DNA of 64,000 bases from Mucilaginibacter aquatilis (lineage in GTDB: Bacteria > Bacteroidota > Bacteroidia > Sphingobacteriales > Sphingobacteriaceae): assembly GCF_009755275.1 (NCBI RefSeq), contig NZ_WQLA01000003.1, positions 372,001-436,000 of the forward strand, in the 5' to 3' direction. The position numbers were made by a program, and so were the translations under genes. Numbering within the stretch: position 1 is the first letter of the stretch; the number at the start of each line of letters is the position of its first letter. Below the pieces are notes generated by a model. The model had not been told where the DNA came from. It saw only the letters and a list, made by a program, of their open reading frames with translations, and searched no databases. Shown in pieces: positions 46,676-55,744 of this stretch.

Positions 46676-47404
46676 TTAAAAGGCTACACGATTAACCGAA
46701 GCTAAATCAGGGCGGCTGTCTCGTCTGTCGTTTTCTACAAAACGCTGACCCCGCCTGTTATTTTCATTGCCGTTTCTTCTGTTATAGTTTTCATTCCGGC
46801 TTTCATTACGTAAATATCCTCCCTGGTTTCTGTCGGGGCCGTAAGCTTTGTTATCATTTCCCCGGTTACGGTTATCATCCCTTCTATCATTCCAACGGTT
46901 TGAACCATTTTGGTAGCCATTGTTTCTTTGGTCATTTCTGCCTCTGTTATTGGAGTCAAAGGGTGAATCAAGATAGCGGTTACCATATTCGGCCCTGTTG
47001 CCACGGTTATAATCACGTCCGTTGTTCCAGCTGCGGTTCCAGTCGCGGCGTGAATTGCCGCCGAATTTGTTTCTATAATAACCATGATTATCAAAAGGCC
47101 TGCGGGCGTGTACCTCAATACGGCGTGCCGATCTCCAGTCATAATCACGATTATAACCGGGTAAATACGCTGCATTCACCCAACGGTTGCCATCCATATA
47201 ATAATAGCAATGTTCGGGTACCGAGTAATACGCTTCTACATCTGGCAAATAATAAAAGTCATCGTAAACCACGTTTGTAGCAACCGGCCTGTGCATGTTT
47301 ATACCAACCGGACCGATGTTAACGCTGATGCCAATTTGCGCGTTTGCAGTTTGCGAAGCAAATGCTCCGGCTGCAATTATGATGGTTAATAAATACTTTT
47401 TCAT
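46676..47404 (-). CDS. Secreted Asn/Arg/Gly/Tyr-rich protein of unknown function
   Basis: 242 aa with a signal peptide (MKKYLLTIIIAAGAFASQTANAQ). Residues 25-95 form a compact-looking domain (GISVNIGPVGINMHRPVATNVVYDDFYYLPDVEAYYSVPEHCYYYMDGNRWVNAAYLP, a known motif set of Bacteroidota periplasmic proteins); residues about 100-242 are a low-complexity Asn/Arg/Asp/Gly/Tyr-rich tail. The domain resembles proteins annotated as hypothetical in Sphingobacteriaceae, so the role is unknown. Convergent with the acidic protein gene. Confidence 0.72.
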   Translation of the reverse strand: MKKYLLTIIIAAGAFASQTANAQIGISVNIGPVGINMHRPVATNVVYDDFYYLPDVEAYYSVPEHCYYYMDGNRWVNAAYLPGYNRDYDWRSARRIEVHARRPFDNHGYYRNKFGGNSRRDWNRSWNNGRDYNRGNRAEYGNRYLDSPFDSNNRGRNDQRNNGYQNGSNRWNDRRDDNRNRGNDNKAYGPDRNQGGYLRNESRNENYNRRNGNENNRRGQRFVENDRRDSRPDLASVNRVAF

Positions 47405-47522
47405 ATGCTGTTATTTTGTAGGTATGACGATGATGCAGCCCTCAAGGTTTAACGCCTTCACTGTGTAATGAAATCATTACTTGCAGTAATTAAAGCGCGC
47501 GCTTACAATCATATTAAAAGCA

Positions 47523-47530
47523 TATTTTTG
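47523..47530 (+). promoter_or_regulatory. -7 element of the sugar-dehydrogenase-like gene
   Basis: TATTTTTG 19 nt before ATG 47549, a perfect TAnnTTTG. It supports ATG 47549 over the longer frame from 47468. Confidence 0.45.
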
Positions 47531-47548
47531 AGCCATCAACAACCATTT

Positions 47549-48844
47549 ATGAAAAGAAATAAAGTTTTAACATCATTTGTACCTATGCTTGCGTTGGCAG
47601 GCCTATTAGGTTATGGCGCTTTTGATAAGCCTGCTGGTACACCCGTGCCCATAACACCCGATGCCGATAATGCAGGTTTGAAGTTACCCGAAGGCTTTGG
47701 TGCGCTAAAAGCTGCAGACAGTACGGGCAAAGCGCGGCATATAGCGGTAACCGCTAACGGAGGCATATATATTAAGCTTAACAGATTAAAAGGCGGCAAA
47801 GGAATTGTTTACATGCAAGACACCGACGCTGATGGCAAATTTGAGGCAGTAAAGTCTTTTGGCAATTACGGTGGTACAGGCTTATGCATTAAAGGCGATT
47901 ATCTATATGCCTCATCAGATAGCGAAGTATACCGTTACAAGCTAAACAATAAGCAGGAAGTTGTAAATACAGAAGCGCCTGAAAAAATTGTAACCGGTTT
48001 AATTAACCGTAACCAGCACGAGTCAAAATCGATTGCTCTTGATAACGTTGGTAATTTATACGTAAATATTGGCGCATATTCAAACTCGTGCCAAGAGCGC
48101 GACAGGCAAAAGGGATCTATGGGGCAAAAGGGCTGCCCTGTTTTAGATTCGGCAGGTGGTATTTGGCAGTTTAAAGCCGATAAACTTAATCAAAGCTATA
48201 AGGATGGTGTGCGTTATGCAACCGGCTTACGTAACGTTGTGGGCTTAGATTGGAACCAGCAAAACAATCAATTATTTGTAATGCAACATGGCCGTGATCA
48301 GTTGCATGATTTGTTTCCTGACTTATATACGGTAAAGCAATCGGCTATTTATCCTGCCGAATGTATGTATGCGCTAAAGAAAGGTGACAACGCAGGTTGG
48401 CCATACATTTATTATGATCAGGATCAGCATAAAAAGATAGTTGCACCTGAGTATGGCGGAGATGGTAAGAAAGAGGGTGCTAAAGAAATTATAGATCCGG
48501 CAGCGGCTTACCCGGGCCATATGGCTCCAAATGCGTTGCTATTTTATACAGGCAACATGTTTCCTGCAAAGTATAAAAACGGAGCGTTTATTGCCTTTCA
48601 TGGCTCATGGAACCGTTCTCCTGAACCTCAAGCAGGCTTTTTTGTAGTATTTCAGCCATTTAAAGACGGAAAGCCTTACGGCAACTACGAAGTGTTTGCT
48701 GATAACTTTTCCGGATCAGCAGCTAAAACTGCCAGCGGCCGGGTTGATCACAAACCCTGCGGACTTGCACAGGGAGCCGACGGCTCGCTTTACGTGAGCG
48801 ACGACCTTAAAGGAACAATTTATAGAATTGTTTATAACAAATAG
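47549..48844 (+). CDS. PQQ-dependent sorbosone/sugar dehydrogenase-like protein
   Basis: 431 aa, N-terminal signal/anchor (NKVLTSFVPMLALAGLLGYGAF), then a six-bladed beta-propeller of the sorbosone/glucose dehydrogenase type (GH-like GYYYS pattern replaced by VYRYKLNNKQEVV, YATGLRNVVGLDWNQQNNQLFVMQHGRDQLHDLFPD, NAGWPYIYYDQ, FIAFHGSWNRSPEPQAGF, DGSLYVSDDLKGTIYRIVY). Probably oxidises an aldose in the periplasm using PQQ, if the cofactor is available. The frame before ATG 47549 lacks a signal. A terminator follows. Confidence 0.82.
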   Translation: MKRNKVLTSFVPMLALAGLLGYGAFDKPAGTPVPITPDADNAGLKLPEGFGALKAADSTGKARHIAVTANGGIYIKLNRLKGGKGIVYMQDTDADGKFEAVKSFGNYGGTGLCIKGDYLYASSDSEVYRYKLNNKQEVVNTEAPEKIVTGLINRNQHESKSIALDNVGNLYVNIGAYSNSCQERDRQKGSMGQKGCPVLDSAGGIWQFKADKLNQSYKDGVRYATGLRNVVGLDWNQQNNQLFVMQHGRDQLHDLFPDLYTVKQSAIYPAECMYALKKGDNAGWPYIYYDQDQHKKIVAPEYGGDGKKEGAKEIIDPAAAYPGHMAPNALLFYTGNMFPAKYKNGAFIAFHGSWNRSPEPQAGFFVVFQPFKDGKPYGNYEVFADNFSGSAAKTASGRVDHKPCGLAQGADGSLYVSDDLKGTIYRIVYNK

Positions 48845-48861
48845 CATTTAATTAGTCCAAT

Positions 48862-48898
48862 AAAAAAGGCTGCATTTTTAAAATGCAGCCTTTTTTAT
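48862..48898. terminator. Bidirectional terminator after the sugar dehydrogenase-like gene
   Basis: 16-bp stem AAAAAAGGCTGCATTT / AAATGCAGCCTTTTTT (48862-48877 and 48881-48896), A and T runs on both sides; also ends the minus-strand FAH gene. Confidence 0.88.
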
Positions 48899-48910
48899 GT
48901 TTTAAGATTT

Positions 48911-49765
48911 TTATTCTCCGTAAGCTTTAACAACTTGTTTTTGAGTGCCTAACCCATCAACACCTAAATCAATAACGTCACCCGGTTTTAAGTAAACGGG
49001 TGGGTTAAACCCAAGACCAACACCTGCTGGTGTGCCGGTTGATATTACATCACCCGGTAGTAAGGTCATAAACTGGCTTACGTATGAAATAAGGAATGGA
49101 ATTTTAAAAATGAAAGTTTTAGTGTTACCTGTCTGCATACGTTTGCCATTAACATCTAACCATAAATTCAGGTTGTTATCATCGGCAATTTCGTCGGCTG
49201 TAGCTAAAAACGGACCTAAGGGTGCAAATGTGTCACATCCTTTACCCTTGTCCCATGTACCGTTGCGTTCAAGTTGAAACTCGCGCTCTGAAACATCATT
49301 ATGTAATACGTAACCAGCAATGTAATCGGCAGCATCGGCTTCATCAACGTAGCTTGCTTTTTTACCTATTACAAAGGCAAGTTCAACTTCCCAGTCGGTT
49401 TTTACTGAATTTTTAGGAATTACCACGCTATCATCCGGACCAACCATTGCTGTAGTACTCTTCATGAATATAACGGGCTCTGGTGGTATTGGTGCATTTG
49501 TTTCTTTAGCATGATCGGCGTAGTTAAGGCCGATGCACAATATTTTTGAAGGGCGTGCAACAGGGCTGCCCAGGCGCTCATCATCAGCTACCGTTGGCAA
49601 GTTAGTTCCATGCTCGTCAACTATTGCTTTAAGTTTTTCTAAACCGCCTGTTTCAAAAAATGCTTCATTGTAATCAGGAATAAAGCCCGATACGTCGTAT
49701 CTTTTATCGTCAATCAAAACGCCCGGTTTTTCCTGGCCTTCATTACCAAATCTAATTAGTTTCAT
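48911..49765 (-). CDS. Fumarylacetoacetate hydrolase (FAH) family protein
   Basis: 284 aa, whole FAH domain with metal-binding acids in KTDWEVELAFVIGK and WDKGKGCDTFAPLGPFL, and GDVISTGTPAGVGLGFNPPVYLKPGDVIDL. Relatives of this subfamily hydrolyse 2,4-diketo-3-deoxy-sugar acids or ureidoglycolate. Because the upstream neighbour on the same strand is an L-fucose-dehydrogenase-like aldo/keto reductase, 2,4-diketo-3-deoxy-L-fuconate hydrolase is my preferred reading (inference). Gene starts 25 nt downstream of that neighbour. Confidence 0.85.
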   Translation of the reverse strand: MKLIRFGNEGQEKPGVLIDDKRYDVSGFIPDYNEAFFETGGLEKLKAIVDEHGTNLPTVADDERLGSPVARPSKILCIGLNYADHAKETNAPIPPEPVIFMKSTTAMVGPDDSVVIPKNSVKTDWEVELAFVIGKKASYVDEADAADYIAGYVLHNDVSEREFQLERNGTWDKGKGCDTFAPLGPFLATADEIADDNNLNLWLDVNGKRMQTGNTKTFIFKIPFLISYVSQFMTLLPGDVISTGTPAGVGLGFNPPVYLKPGDVIDLGVDGLGTQKQVVKAYGE

Positions 49766-49790
49766 TTATGGTATATGTTAATCGTTGTTC

Positions 49791-50813
49791 TTAATTTACT
49801 AAGTTGAAGCCTTCCTGCGTTATCAGCTTCTCTTCGCGCAATAATGTCCAAAATTCAGTGGGTACATTGGTGTTGAATAACTGCAGGTTGTGCTCAACAC
49901 GTTTTGGATTGCTGGTGCTCAAAGCAACACTTTTTACACCCGGTGCCGCAAGACCGAATTGTACGCATACTGCTGCCGGTTCAAGCTGATGCTGTTTGCA
50001 AAGTTCATAAAAGCGTTTCCTCCAGTTATATAACGCATTGCCTTCGGTGGTTTCTTTATCTATTAAATGATAGTTATAATAATCACCGCCGGTTAAGAAG
50101 CCACCGTTAAATACAGCCGAATTAATTATTGCAGTGCCCTGGTCATTAAGCTTACGCATAAATTCAAGCAAATTTGCCGGATGACTGTGCACCGTCATGC
50201 TGTTTGCAATCATTACCCAATCCAGCTTTACATCATTAGTTATACGTTGTATACTGTGCCAGTCTTTCGCACCAACGCCAACCGATTTTACTTTACCTGC
50301 GCTTTTTAGTTCTAAGAGAGCGTCATAGGCACCTAAAATATCTTCATATCTCTTAGCCTTATCGGCGGAGGCAGCTAAATATTCATCAGGATCGTGCACT
50401 GATACAAACTGTGCCTCATAATTTCCTAACAGTTCATTACCCTGATGATAGCACTCTAAAATGCCATCGTAGCTTATTTTTTGAACCGCATCAAATTGTA
50501 AATCTATCCATACCCCCGGTTCAAAGGTTGGCTCCGGTGTCACAAGCGGTGTACGTAGCCAGCCAAGCTTATTACTGATGATTACATCATTAGGAGATAC
50601 CTTTAAATCGGCTAAACATTTGCCTAACGACTCAAGAGCCAAACCAGCACCATACTTACCAGCCGAATCTAAAACAGCCGGCTTTTGACTATGCTGTACA
50701 AACTGCCGAACAATTTCAAGCTTTACCTCATAAGGCAAAGCCACATATAAATTACCTAAACCGCTGGTACCCAATATTACAGGCGGTATTTGTATTTGAT
50801 TGTGTTGAGACAT
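49791..50813 (-). CDS. Aldo/keto reductase, L-fucose dehydrogenase-like
   Basis: 340 aa TIM-barrel aldo/keto reductase. Catalytic Asp/Tyr in VLDSAGKYGAGLALESLG, Lys in ISNKLGWL, and a typical SVHDPDEYLAAS plus KVKSVGVGAKDW. Similar to D-threo-aldose 1-dehydrogenases / L-fucose dehydrogenases, which oxidise L-fucose to the lactone. Followed 25 nt later by the FAH gene, so an oxidative L-fucose pathway is possible; other required enzymes (lactonase, fuconate dehydratase) are not in the window. Confidence 0.82.
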   Translation of the reverse strand: MSQHNQIQIPPVILGTSGLGNLYVALPYEVKLEIVRQFVQHSQKPAVLDSAGKYGAGLALESLGKCLADLKVSPNDVIISNKLGWLRTPLVTPEPTFEPGVWIDLQFDAVQKISYDGILECYHQGNELLGNYEAQFVSVHDPDEYLAASADKAKRYEDILGAYDALLELKSAGKVKSVGVGAKDWHSIQRITNDVKLDWVMIANSMTVHSHPANLLEFMRKLNDQGTAIINSAVFNGGFLTGGDYYNYHLIDKETTEGNALYNWRKRFYELCKQHQLEPAAVCVQFGLAAPGVKSVALSTSNPKRVEHNLQLFNTNVPTEFWTLLREEKLITQEGFNLVN

Positions 50814-50955
50814 TAGATTTATTTAAGACGTAGCAACTGCTGCCGTGGCAAAGCTATTACTATATAACAAATATGGAAATGTAAAATTGAAGAATAATAG
50901 ATGCTATGCCATGTACTTAATAAGCATTTGTTTATAGGATGTTCTCTTGCACCAA

Positions 50956-50986
50956 TTTTGAAACCAACAATATTTTACTACCTTTA
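50956..50986 (+). promoter_or_regulatory. Candidate promoter of the GH39-GH43 unit
   Basis: TTTTG at 50956-50960 and TACCTTTA at 50979-50986 (one mismatch to TAnnTTTG) with 18-nt spacing; the start codon follows about 39 nt later. Confidence 0.4.
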
Positions 50987-51024
50987 AGCGTCATCCTGAC
51001 ACTAAATAAACCACTTTATAGCCT

Positions 51025-52716
51025 ATGCTTAAATCTGTTATCAATGCGGTAATGCTCGCAGCTGCTGTTTTTATGTATAATAATGGAGCAGCGCAAACAC
51101 CGGCTCGTGTACAAGTTAGTCTTAACAAAGTTAAGGCGCCTATGAAGCCGGTTTGGGCCTGTTTTGGTTACGACGAGCCGAACTATACGTATATGAAAGA
51201 CGGCAAGAAGCTGCTGACTGAAATTTCACAGCTAAGCCCTGTGCCTGTATACGTACGAACACACAGCCTATTGGTTAGCGGCGATGGCGAGGCCGCTCTT
51301 AAATGGGGATCAACCAATGCTTACACCGAAGATGCACAGGGAAACCCAGTTTACAACTGGCGTTTGGTTGACAGTATTTTTGATACCTATGTTAAACGCG
51401 GAATGAAGCCTTTTGCCCAAATTGGATTCATGCCCCAGGCCCTGTCAACTCACCCAGATCCCTATCGTCATCACTGGAAACCGGGCGCCCCTTACACCGA
51501 CATTATTACCGGTTGGGCCTATCCGCCTAAGGATTATAAAAAATGGGGTGATTTAGCTTATAACTGGGTTAAGCATTGTATTGAAAGATACGGCAAAAAG
51601 GAAGTTGAAAGTTGGTATTGGGAGGTTTGGAATGAGCCCAACGGCCATTACTGGAAAGGTACACAGCAGGAGTTTTTTAAATTGTATGATTATGCCGCCG
51701 ATGGTGTAAAGCGCGCACTTCCAACAGCAAAAATAGGCGGAATAAATATTGCGGGTACATCCGGCCGCGGCGCTCAACAGTGGACCAATGCTTTCATTAA
51801 GCATTGCCTTACCGATACGAATTACGCTACCGGTAAAATAGGCTCACCGCTTGATTTGCTTGCCTTCCATGCAAAGGGAAATCCTAAACTAGTTAACGGG
51901 ATAGTTCAGATGAATATGTCGCCGCAGTTACGTGACATAGCTACGGGATTTAAAATTGCGGCAACCTACCCTCAAACTAAAAGCATACCGCTTATTGTTG
52001 GCGAGTCTGACCCGGAGGGTTGCGCGGCTTGTGGTATGGCAACAAATCCATCAAACGCATATCGTAATGGCACCATGTACTCCAGCTATGCCGCTGCTAC
52101 ATTTGCACGTAAATATGAGCTTGAGGATCAATATAATATAAATTTTAAAGGTGCTGTGTCATGGTCGTTCGAGTTTGAAAACCAGCCTTGGTTTTATGGC
52201 TTCCGTGATTTAGCCACTAACGGGGTTGATAAGCCAGTGTTAAACGTATTCAGGATGTTTGGCAAAATGGGTGGTAATCGTGTTGAAGCAGTAAGTGATC
52301 GTATGTATGCACTTAAAATTGTTATGGACTCAAGCGTACGAGGCAAACAATCAGATATAGGCGTGCTGGCTTCAAAGAATGCTAAATCGGCTGCTGTTAT
52401 GGTTTGGAACTACCATGATGACGATAAGCAAGGCCCTGCCGAACCGGTACAGGTAACTGTAAATGATGTTCCCTCCAAACTTGTCACACTTACCCATTAC
52501 AGGATTGATGATAAGCACAGCAACTCTTACGAGGTTTGGAAAAAGATGGGCTCTCCGCAACAACCTACAGCAGCACAAATTACTCAACTGCAAAGGGCAG
52601 GACAATTGGCAACTTTCGTATCACCAAAGAAAGTTAAAGTTGGCAGCGATAACAAATTGAGTGTTGACTTTGAACTGCCTCGGCAGGGAGTTTCATTATT
52701 AAAGATAGACTGGTAG
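51025..52716 (+). CDS. Secreted GH39 family glycoside hydrolase
   Basis: 563 aa, signal peptide (LKSVINAVMLAAAVFMYNNGAAQ), then a TIM-barrel with acid/base Glu204 in YWEVWNEPNG and nucleophile Glu327 in LIVGESDPEG, followed by a C-terminal beta domain. Resembles GH39 beta-xylosidases or related exo-acting enzymes; exact substrate uncertain. First gene of a pair: the GH43 gene begins 7 nt after its stop. Both are exported, so polysaccharide breakdown likely happens in the periplasm or outside. Confidence 0.85.
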   Translation: MLKSVINAVMLAAAVFMYNNGAAQTPARVQVSLNKVKAPMKPVWACFGYDEPNYTYMKDGKKLLTEISQLSPVPVYVRTHSLLVSGDGEAALKWGSTNAYTEDAQGNPVYNWRLVDSIFDTYVKRGMKPFAQIGFMPQALSTHPDPYRHHWKPGAPYTDIITGWAYPPKDYKKWGDLAYNWVKHCIERYGKKEVESWYWEVWNEPNGHYWKGTQQEFFKLYDYAADGVKRALPTAKIGGINIAGTSGRGAQQWTNAFIKHCLTDTNYATGKIGSPLDLLAFHAKGNPKLVNGIVQMNMSPQLRDIATGFKIAATYPQTKSIPLIVGESDPEGCAACGMATNPSNAYRNGTMYSSYAAATFARKYELEDQYNINFKGAVSWSFEFENQPWFYGFRDLATNGVDKPVLNVFRMFGKMGGNRVEAVSDRMYALKIVMDSSVRGKQSDIGVLASKNAKSAAVMVWNYHDDDKQGPAEPVQVTVNDVPSKLVTLTHYRIDDKHSNSYEVWKKMGSPQQPTAAQITQLQRAGQLATFVSPKKVKVGSDNKLSVDFELPRQGVSLLKIDW

Positions 52717-52723
52717 CTAAGTT

Positions 52724-53761
52724 ATGAAGTATAACTCACTGTTGATTTTGTTCCTGACTGTTACCACATTTTGCTATGCACAACAAAATACATTGCGTAC
52801 TAACATTGGAGTTCATGATCCGGTGATGATTAGGCAAGACTCTACATTTTATTTATTCTGCACCGGTAACGGCATATCAATGTGGACGTCGCAGGATATG
52901 GTACACTGGCATCAGGAAAAACCCGTATTTGTACAGGCACCAGCATGGGCGGTTGAGGCAGTTCCGGGTTTTAAGGGGCACATTTGGGCACCTGATATCT
53001 CGTATTACAACGGACTATATTACTTGTATTATTCCGTATCAGCCTTCGGTAAAAACACATCCTGTATTGGTGTAGCCACTACTCCAACCTTAGATGTTAA
53101 TAGTCCTGCTTACAAATGGACAGACCATGGTAAAGTCATTCAATCAATTCCGGGCATAACAAATTGGAACGCTATTGACCCAAATTTGATTACTTATAAA
53201 AATGATGCCTACCTTACCTTCGGCTCATTTTGGGGCGATTTAAAGATCACAAAATTGAATAAAAACAGGTTATCTGTTGCCGAACCTATTGAACAAATTA
53301 AAACAATAGCTACTCGTGTAAACGCCGAAGGCATGGCATTTGACAAAATGGGTAATTTAAAAACCAAAACTGCCAATGCCATTGAAGCTCCTTTTATATT
53401 TAAGAAGGACAAATACTATTATCTGTTTGCATCAATTGATTACTGTTGCAAAGGGCCCAAAAGCACCTACAAGATGATTGTAGGGCGCGCAAAGAAGGTT
53501 ACCGGTCCCTACCGTGATCAAGCCGGCATACGTATGGATTGTGGTGGCAGCAGCATACTGTTAACCGGCAACGAAAGCTGGTACGGTGTTGGCCATAATG
53601 GTATTTGTAGCTTTGATGGAGATGACTACCTGGTATATCACGGCTACGATGCAGCCGATAACGGTAAGTCGAAACTGATAATCAATAAGATTGAATGGAA
53701 AAAGGCCTGGCCTGTTATATCAAATCTATCAGAGAATTTAGCTGCAACGAAGGCTAACTGA
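52724..53761 (+). CDS. Secreted GH43 family enzyme, arabinan endo-1,5-alpha-L-arabinosidase-like
   Basis: 345 aa five-bladed beta-propeller. Signal peptide to Ala19/Gln20; catalytic base Asp32 (IGVHDPVMI), pKa-modulating Asp152 (NAIDPNLI) and acid Glu221 (NAIEAPFIF). The GHIWAPDISYYNGLYYLYYSVS and STYKMIVGRAKKVTGPY strings are typical of GH43_5 arabinanases. Cotranscribed with the GH39 gene. A terminator follows. Confidence 0.88.
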   Translation: MKYNSLLILFLTVTTFCYAQQNTLRTNIGVHDPVMIRQDSTFYLFCTGNGISMWTSQDMVHWHQEKPVFVQAPAWAVEAVPGFKGHIWAPDISYYNGLYYLYYSVSAFGKNTSCIGVATTPTLDVNSPAYKWTDHGKVIQSIPGITNWNAIDPNLITYKNDAYLTFGSFWGDLKITKLNKNRLSVAEPIEQIKTIATRVNAEGMAFDKMGNLKTKTANAIEAPFIFKKDKYYYLFASIDYCCKGPKSTYKMIVGRAKKVTGPYRDQAGIRMDCGGSSILLTGNESWYGVGHNGICSFDGDDYLVYHGYDAADNGKSKLIINKIEWKKAWPVISNLSENLAATKAN

Positions 53762-53770
53762 ACTTTGATC

Positions 53771-53812
53771 AAACAACAAAAGCGGTCTGTTAAGGCCGCT
53801 TTTGTTGTTTAA
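53771..53812. terminator. Terminator after the GH43 gene
   Basis: 15-bp stem AAACAACAAAAGCGG / CCGCTTTTGTTGTTT (53771-53785 and 53796-53810), T-rich downstream; also usable by the minus-strand membrane protein gene. Confidence 0.85.
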
Positions 53813-53822
53813 TAGGAGTTGA

Positions 53823-54176
53823 TTAAAGTATAAAGACGAGTGCCATTAAAATGTGTATGGTAACGCTGGCTGCAAAAAATAACAATGCGGTTCTGATACC
53901 AGCGCCACCCATGGTAGCTATTAGGTTAGCAAAAAAACTAACCATGGTTACGGCCAAAACTATAACGGGCGCATCAAAATAATACATCAAGGTTGCCGGT
54001 AACGGCAAGAAGAAAACGCCATGCACCACCAAAATTATGAAAAACCACTGTACTTGTTTGCCCTTTTGCGCATCAGCAAAAGCGGTAAACCTAGTCCATA
54101 ATGTGGTATTTTGATTAGTGTTATTTTCAGTTGCAACGTTCCAGGTTGCATGTACTGTAGTTTTTAGAGTTGCCAT
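53823..54176 (-). CDS. Small membrane protein of unknown function
   Basis: 117 aa. A hydrophilic N-terminus (about 1-40) is followed by three hydrophobic segments (about 43-63, 68-88 and 93-115), so a three-helix membrane protein. No family recognised. Start fits the only good ATG in the frame. Convergent with GH43, in the same direction as GH5 but separated by 100 nt. Confidence 0.65.
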   Translation of the reverse strand: MATLKTTVHATWNVATENNTNQNTTLWTRFTAFADAQKGKQVQWFFIILVVHGVFFLPLPATLMYYFDAPVIVLAVTMVSFFANLIATMGGAGIRTALLFFAASVTIHILMALVFIL

Positions 54177-54278
54177 GGTGTTGTATATTTTTAATACACA
54201 AATATGGCACTACTCAGAATTCTACCCCATGACTGTCATCAACTTAAAATGTGATTTAAAGCACATTTAAGGTTGCAT

Positions 54279-55577
54279 TTACTTGCTTAGGATATTAGCG
54301 TACTTCTTAATAAGCATCCACGTTGTCTGGTCGCTGTCAAACACAGTGTTTAAACCCTGTTCTTCCATCGGCGGGTCGCCCATAAAATCGTCACCTTCTT
54401 TCCAAAACAGCTGATTTTTAACCGGACGGGCAACACCACCAAACGCCCAAAAGTTACAACCTGCTAATACGCCGCCCTTAAGTTTGCTTTTGGCTATTAA
54501 TTCAAATATTGTTTGAAAATACTTGTCGCGGTATTTGGTTGTGGCCGTGGGTTCGTAAGAATGGTTATCCCGGGGTAAGCCAAACTCTTCGATAACAAGT
54601 GGCTTTTTAAGGTGTATAGCTGCAGGCGAATTGCGGTTTATAAATTTATTAGTATTAGCAATTATATATGGCATCCCTTCCGCTATCCTATTATCCGCAA
54701 ACCACTTCCAGTTTTTCGGCCAGATATGAATGGTCAAATAATCAACGTTCTTGCTAGCATGAATTTGTTCATAAAGTTGATCTGAGTTTTCAGTTCCTAT
54801 TGACCCTTCTGTACCAATGGTAACCAAATGATTTTTATCTTTCGCTTTTATCATTTCGGTAACACCTTTAATCCAGGCAGTATAATAGTCTATAGACTCA
54901 GGGCGCATAGGCCTTGGCTCGTTAGCCAGTTCCCACGCCATAATTGTTTTATCGTTAACATAAGGCTTGCCGGTATAGGTGTTAACCCGGGTTATGACAT
55001 AATTTACCTGCTTTTTGTAATCTTCAATACACTGCTCACATTTGTAAAATTTGCTGGTGTAATCGCGCTGCTCATCCCAGGTTGGTTTTTTGCGTAAGGT
55101 TGAGATATCTAACTGTCCGTTCCAGTTCAAATATTGCAGGAAGCCACCACTCCACTCCCAATTATTACTTAAATATATAACAGCATAAATACCTCTTTTA
55201 CCCATTTCATAAAGTAAAAAGTCAAGTCCCTTCATTACGTTCTCATCAAAAACTCCCTTTTCGGGTTGCAGGGCTGGGTTAACCCGCTCAATACCGTTGA
55301 TGATGCCTTGTCCTTCGGCACCAGCTAATATGCGTAGGTTAGTTATCCCATTTTTTTTCATAAAGTCAAGCTCTTGCCTTATGCGTTGCTTGCCTTTAGT
55401 AGTATCACCTTTACCACCAAGTAAACCGCCATACCAATAGTTAGCGCCAATATAGTTGTATGGCTTACTGTTTAACACAAATCGACCCTCTTTAACCTGA
55501 ATGAATTGGGCTTTAGCCGATGTGACTGCAAACGAAAAGATGAATATGGCTAATAAGTGTTTAATAAATTTAGTCAT
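54279..55577 (-). CDS. Secreted GH5 family mannanase-like enzyme
   Basis: 432 aa with signal peptide (MTKFIKHLLAIFIFSFAVTSAKAQ). TIM-barrel: NYIGANYWYGGLL near the N-terminus, LRILAGAEGQG, acid/base Glu220 in WELANEPRP, and nucleophile Glu331 in LVIEEFGLP. The overall pattern matches GH5_7 endo-beta-1,4-mannanases. The start at 55577 gives the signal peptide; the longer frame adds 12 residues. A third exported glycanase beside the GH39/GH43 pair, on the opposite strand. Confidence 0.88.
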   Translation of the reverse strand: MTKFIKHLLAIFIFSFAVTSAKAQFIQVKEGRFVLNSKPYNYIGANYWYGGLLGGKGDTTKGKQRIRQELDFMKKNGITNLRILAGAEGQGIINGIERVNPALQPEKGVFDENVMKGLDFLLYEMGKRGIYAVIYLSNNWEWSGGFLQYLNWNGQLDISTLRKKPTWDEQRDYTSKFYKCEQCIEDYKKQVNYVITRVNTYTGKPYVNDKTIMAWELANEPRPMRPESIDYYTAWIKGVTEMIKAKDKNHLVTIGTEGSIGTENSDQLYEQIHASKNVDYLTIHIWPKNWKWFADNRIAEGMPYIIANTNKFINRNSPAAIHLKKPLVIEEFGLPRDNHSYEPTATTKYRDKYFQTIFELIAKSKLKGGVLAGCNFWAFGGVARPVKNQLFWKEGDDFMGDPPMEEQGLNTVFDSDQTTWMLIKKYANILSK

Positions 55578-55744
55578 TGAGTAAGCGTTATTATGGCTAT
55601 CAAAGTAAAACATTTTTGTGAATTTAGCTTATTCGGGCTAACAGCCTATATATATATAATTGTAAGCTATTATAGTTACACAGACACTTGTCTTTAATTA
55701 ATGGCATTTATTTATTAAAATGGGTTGCAAGTGAATCTTAGATA

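Noticed and set aside
46292..47280. Long open frames on other frames or strands of the low-complexity genes (e.g. 46292-46669 plus, 46735-47175 minus, 46900-47280 plus)
   Set aside because: Composition artefacts of repeated codons in the real genes at 46147 and 46676; no start context or family similarity.
55640..55690. TA-rich runs (TATATATATA) upstream of the GH5 gene and near 59800
   Set aside because: Simple AT-rich sequence without further structure.
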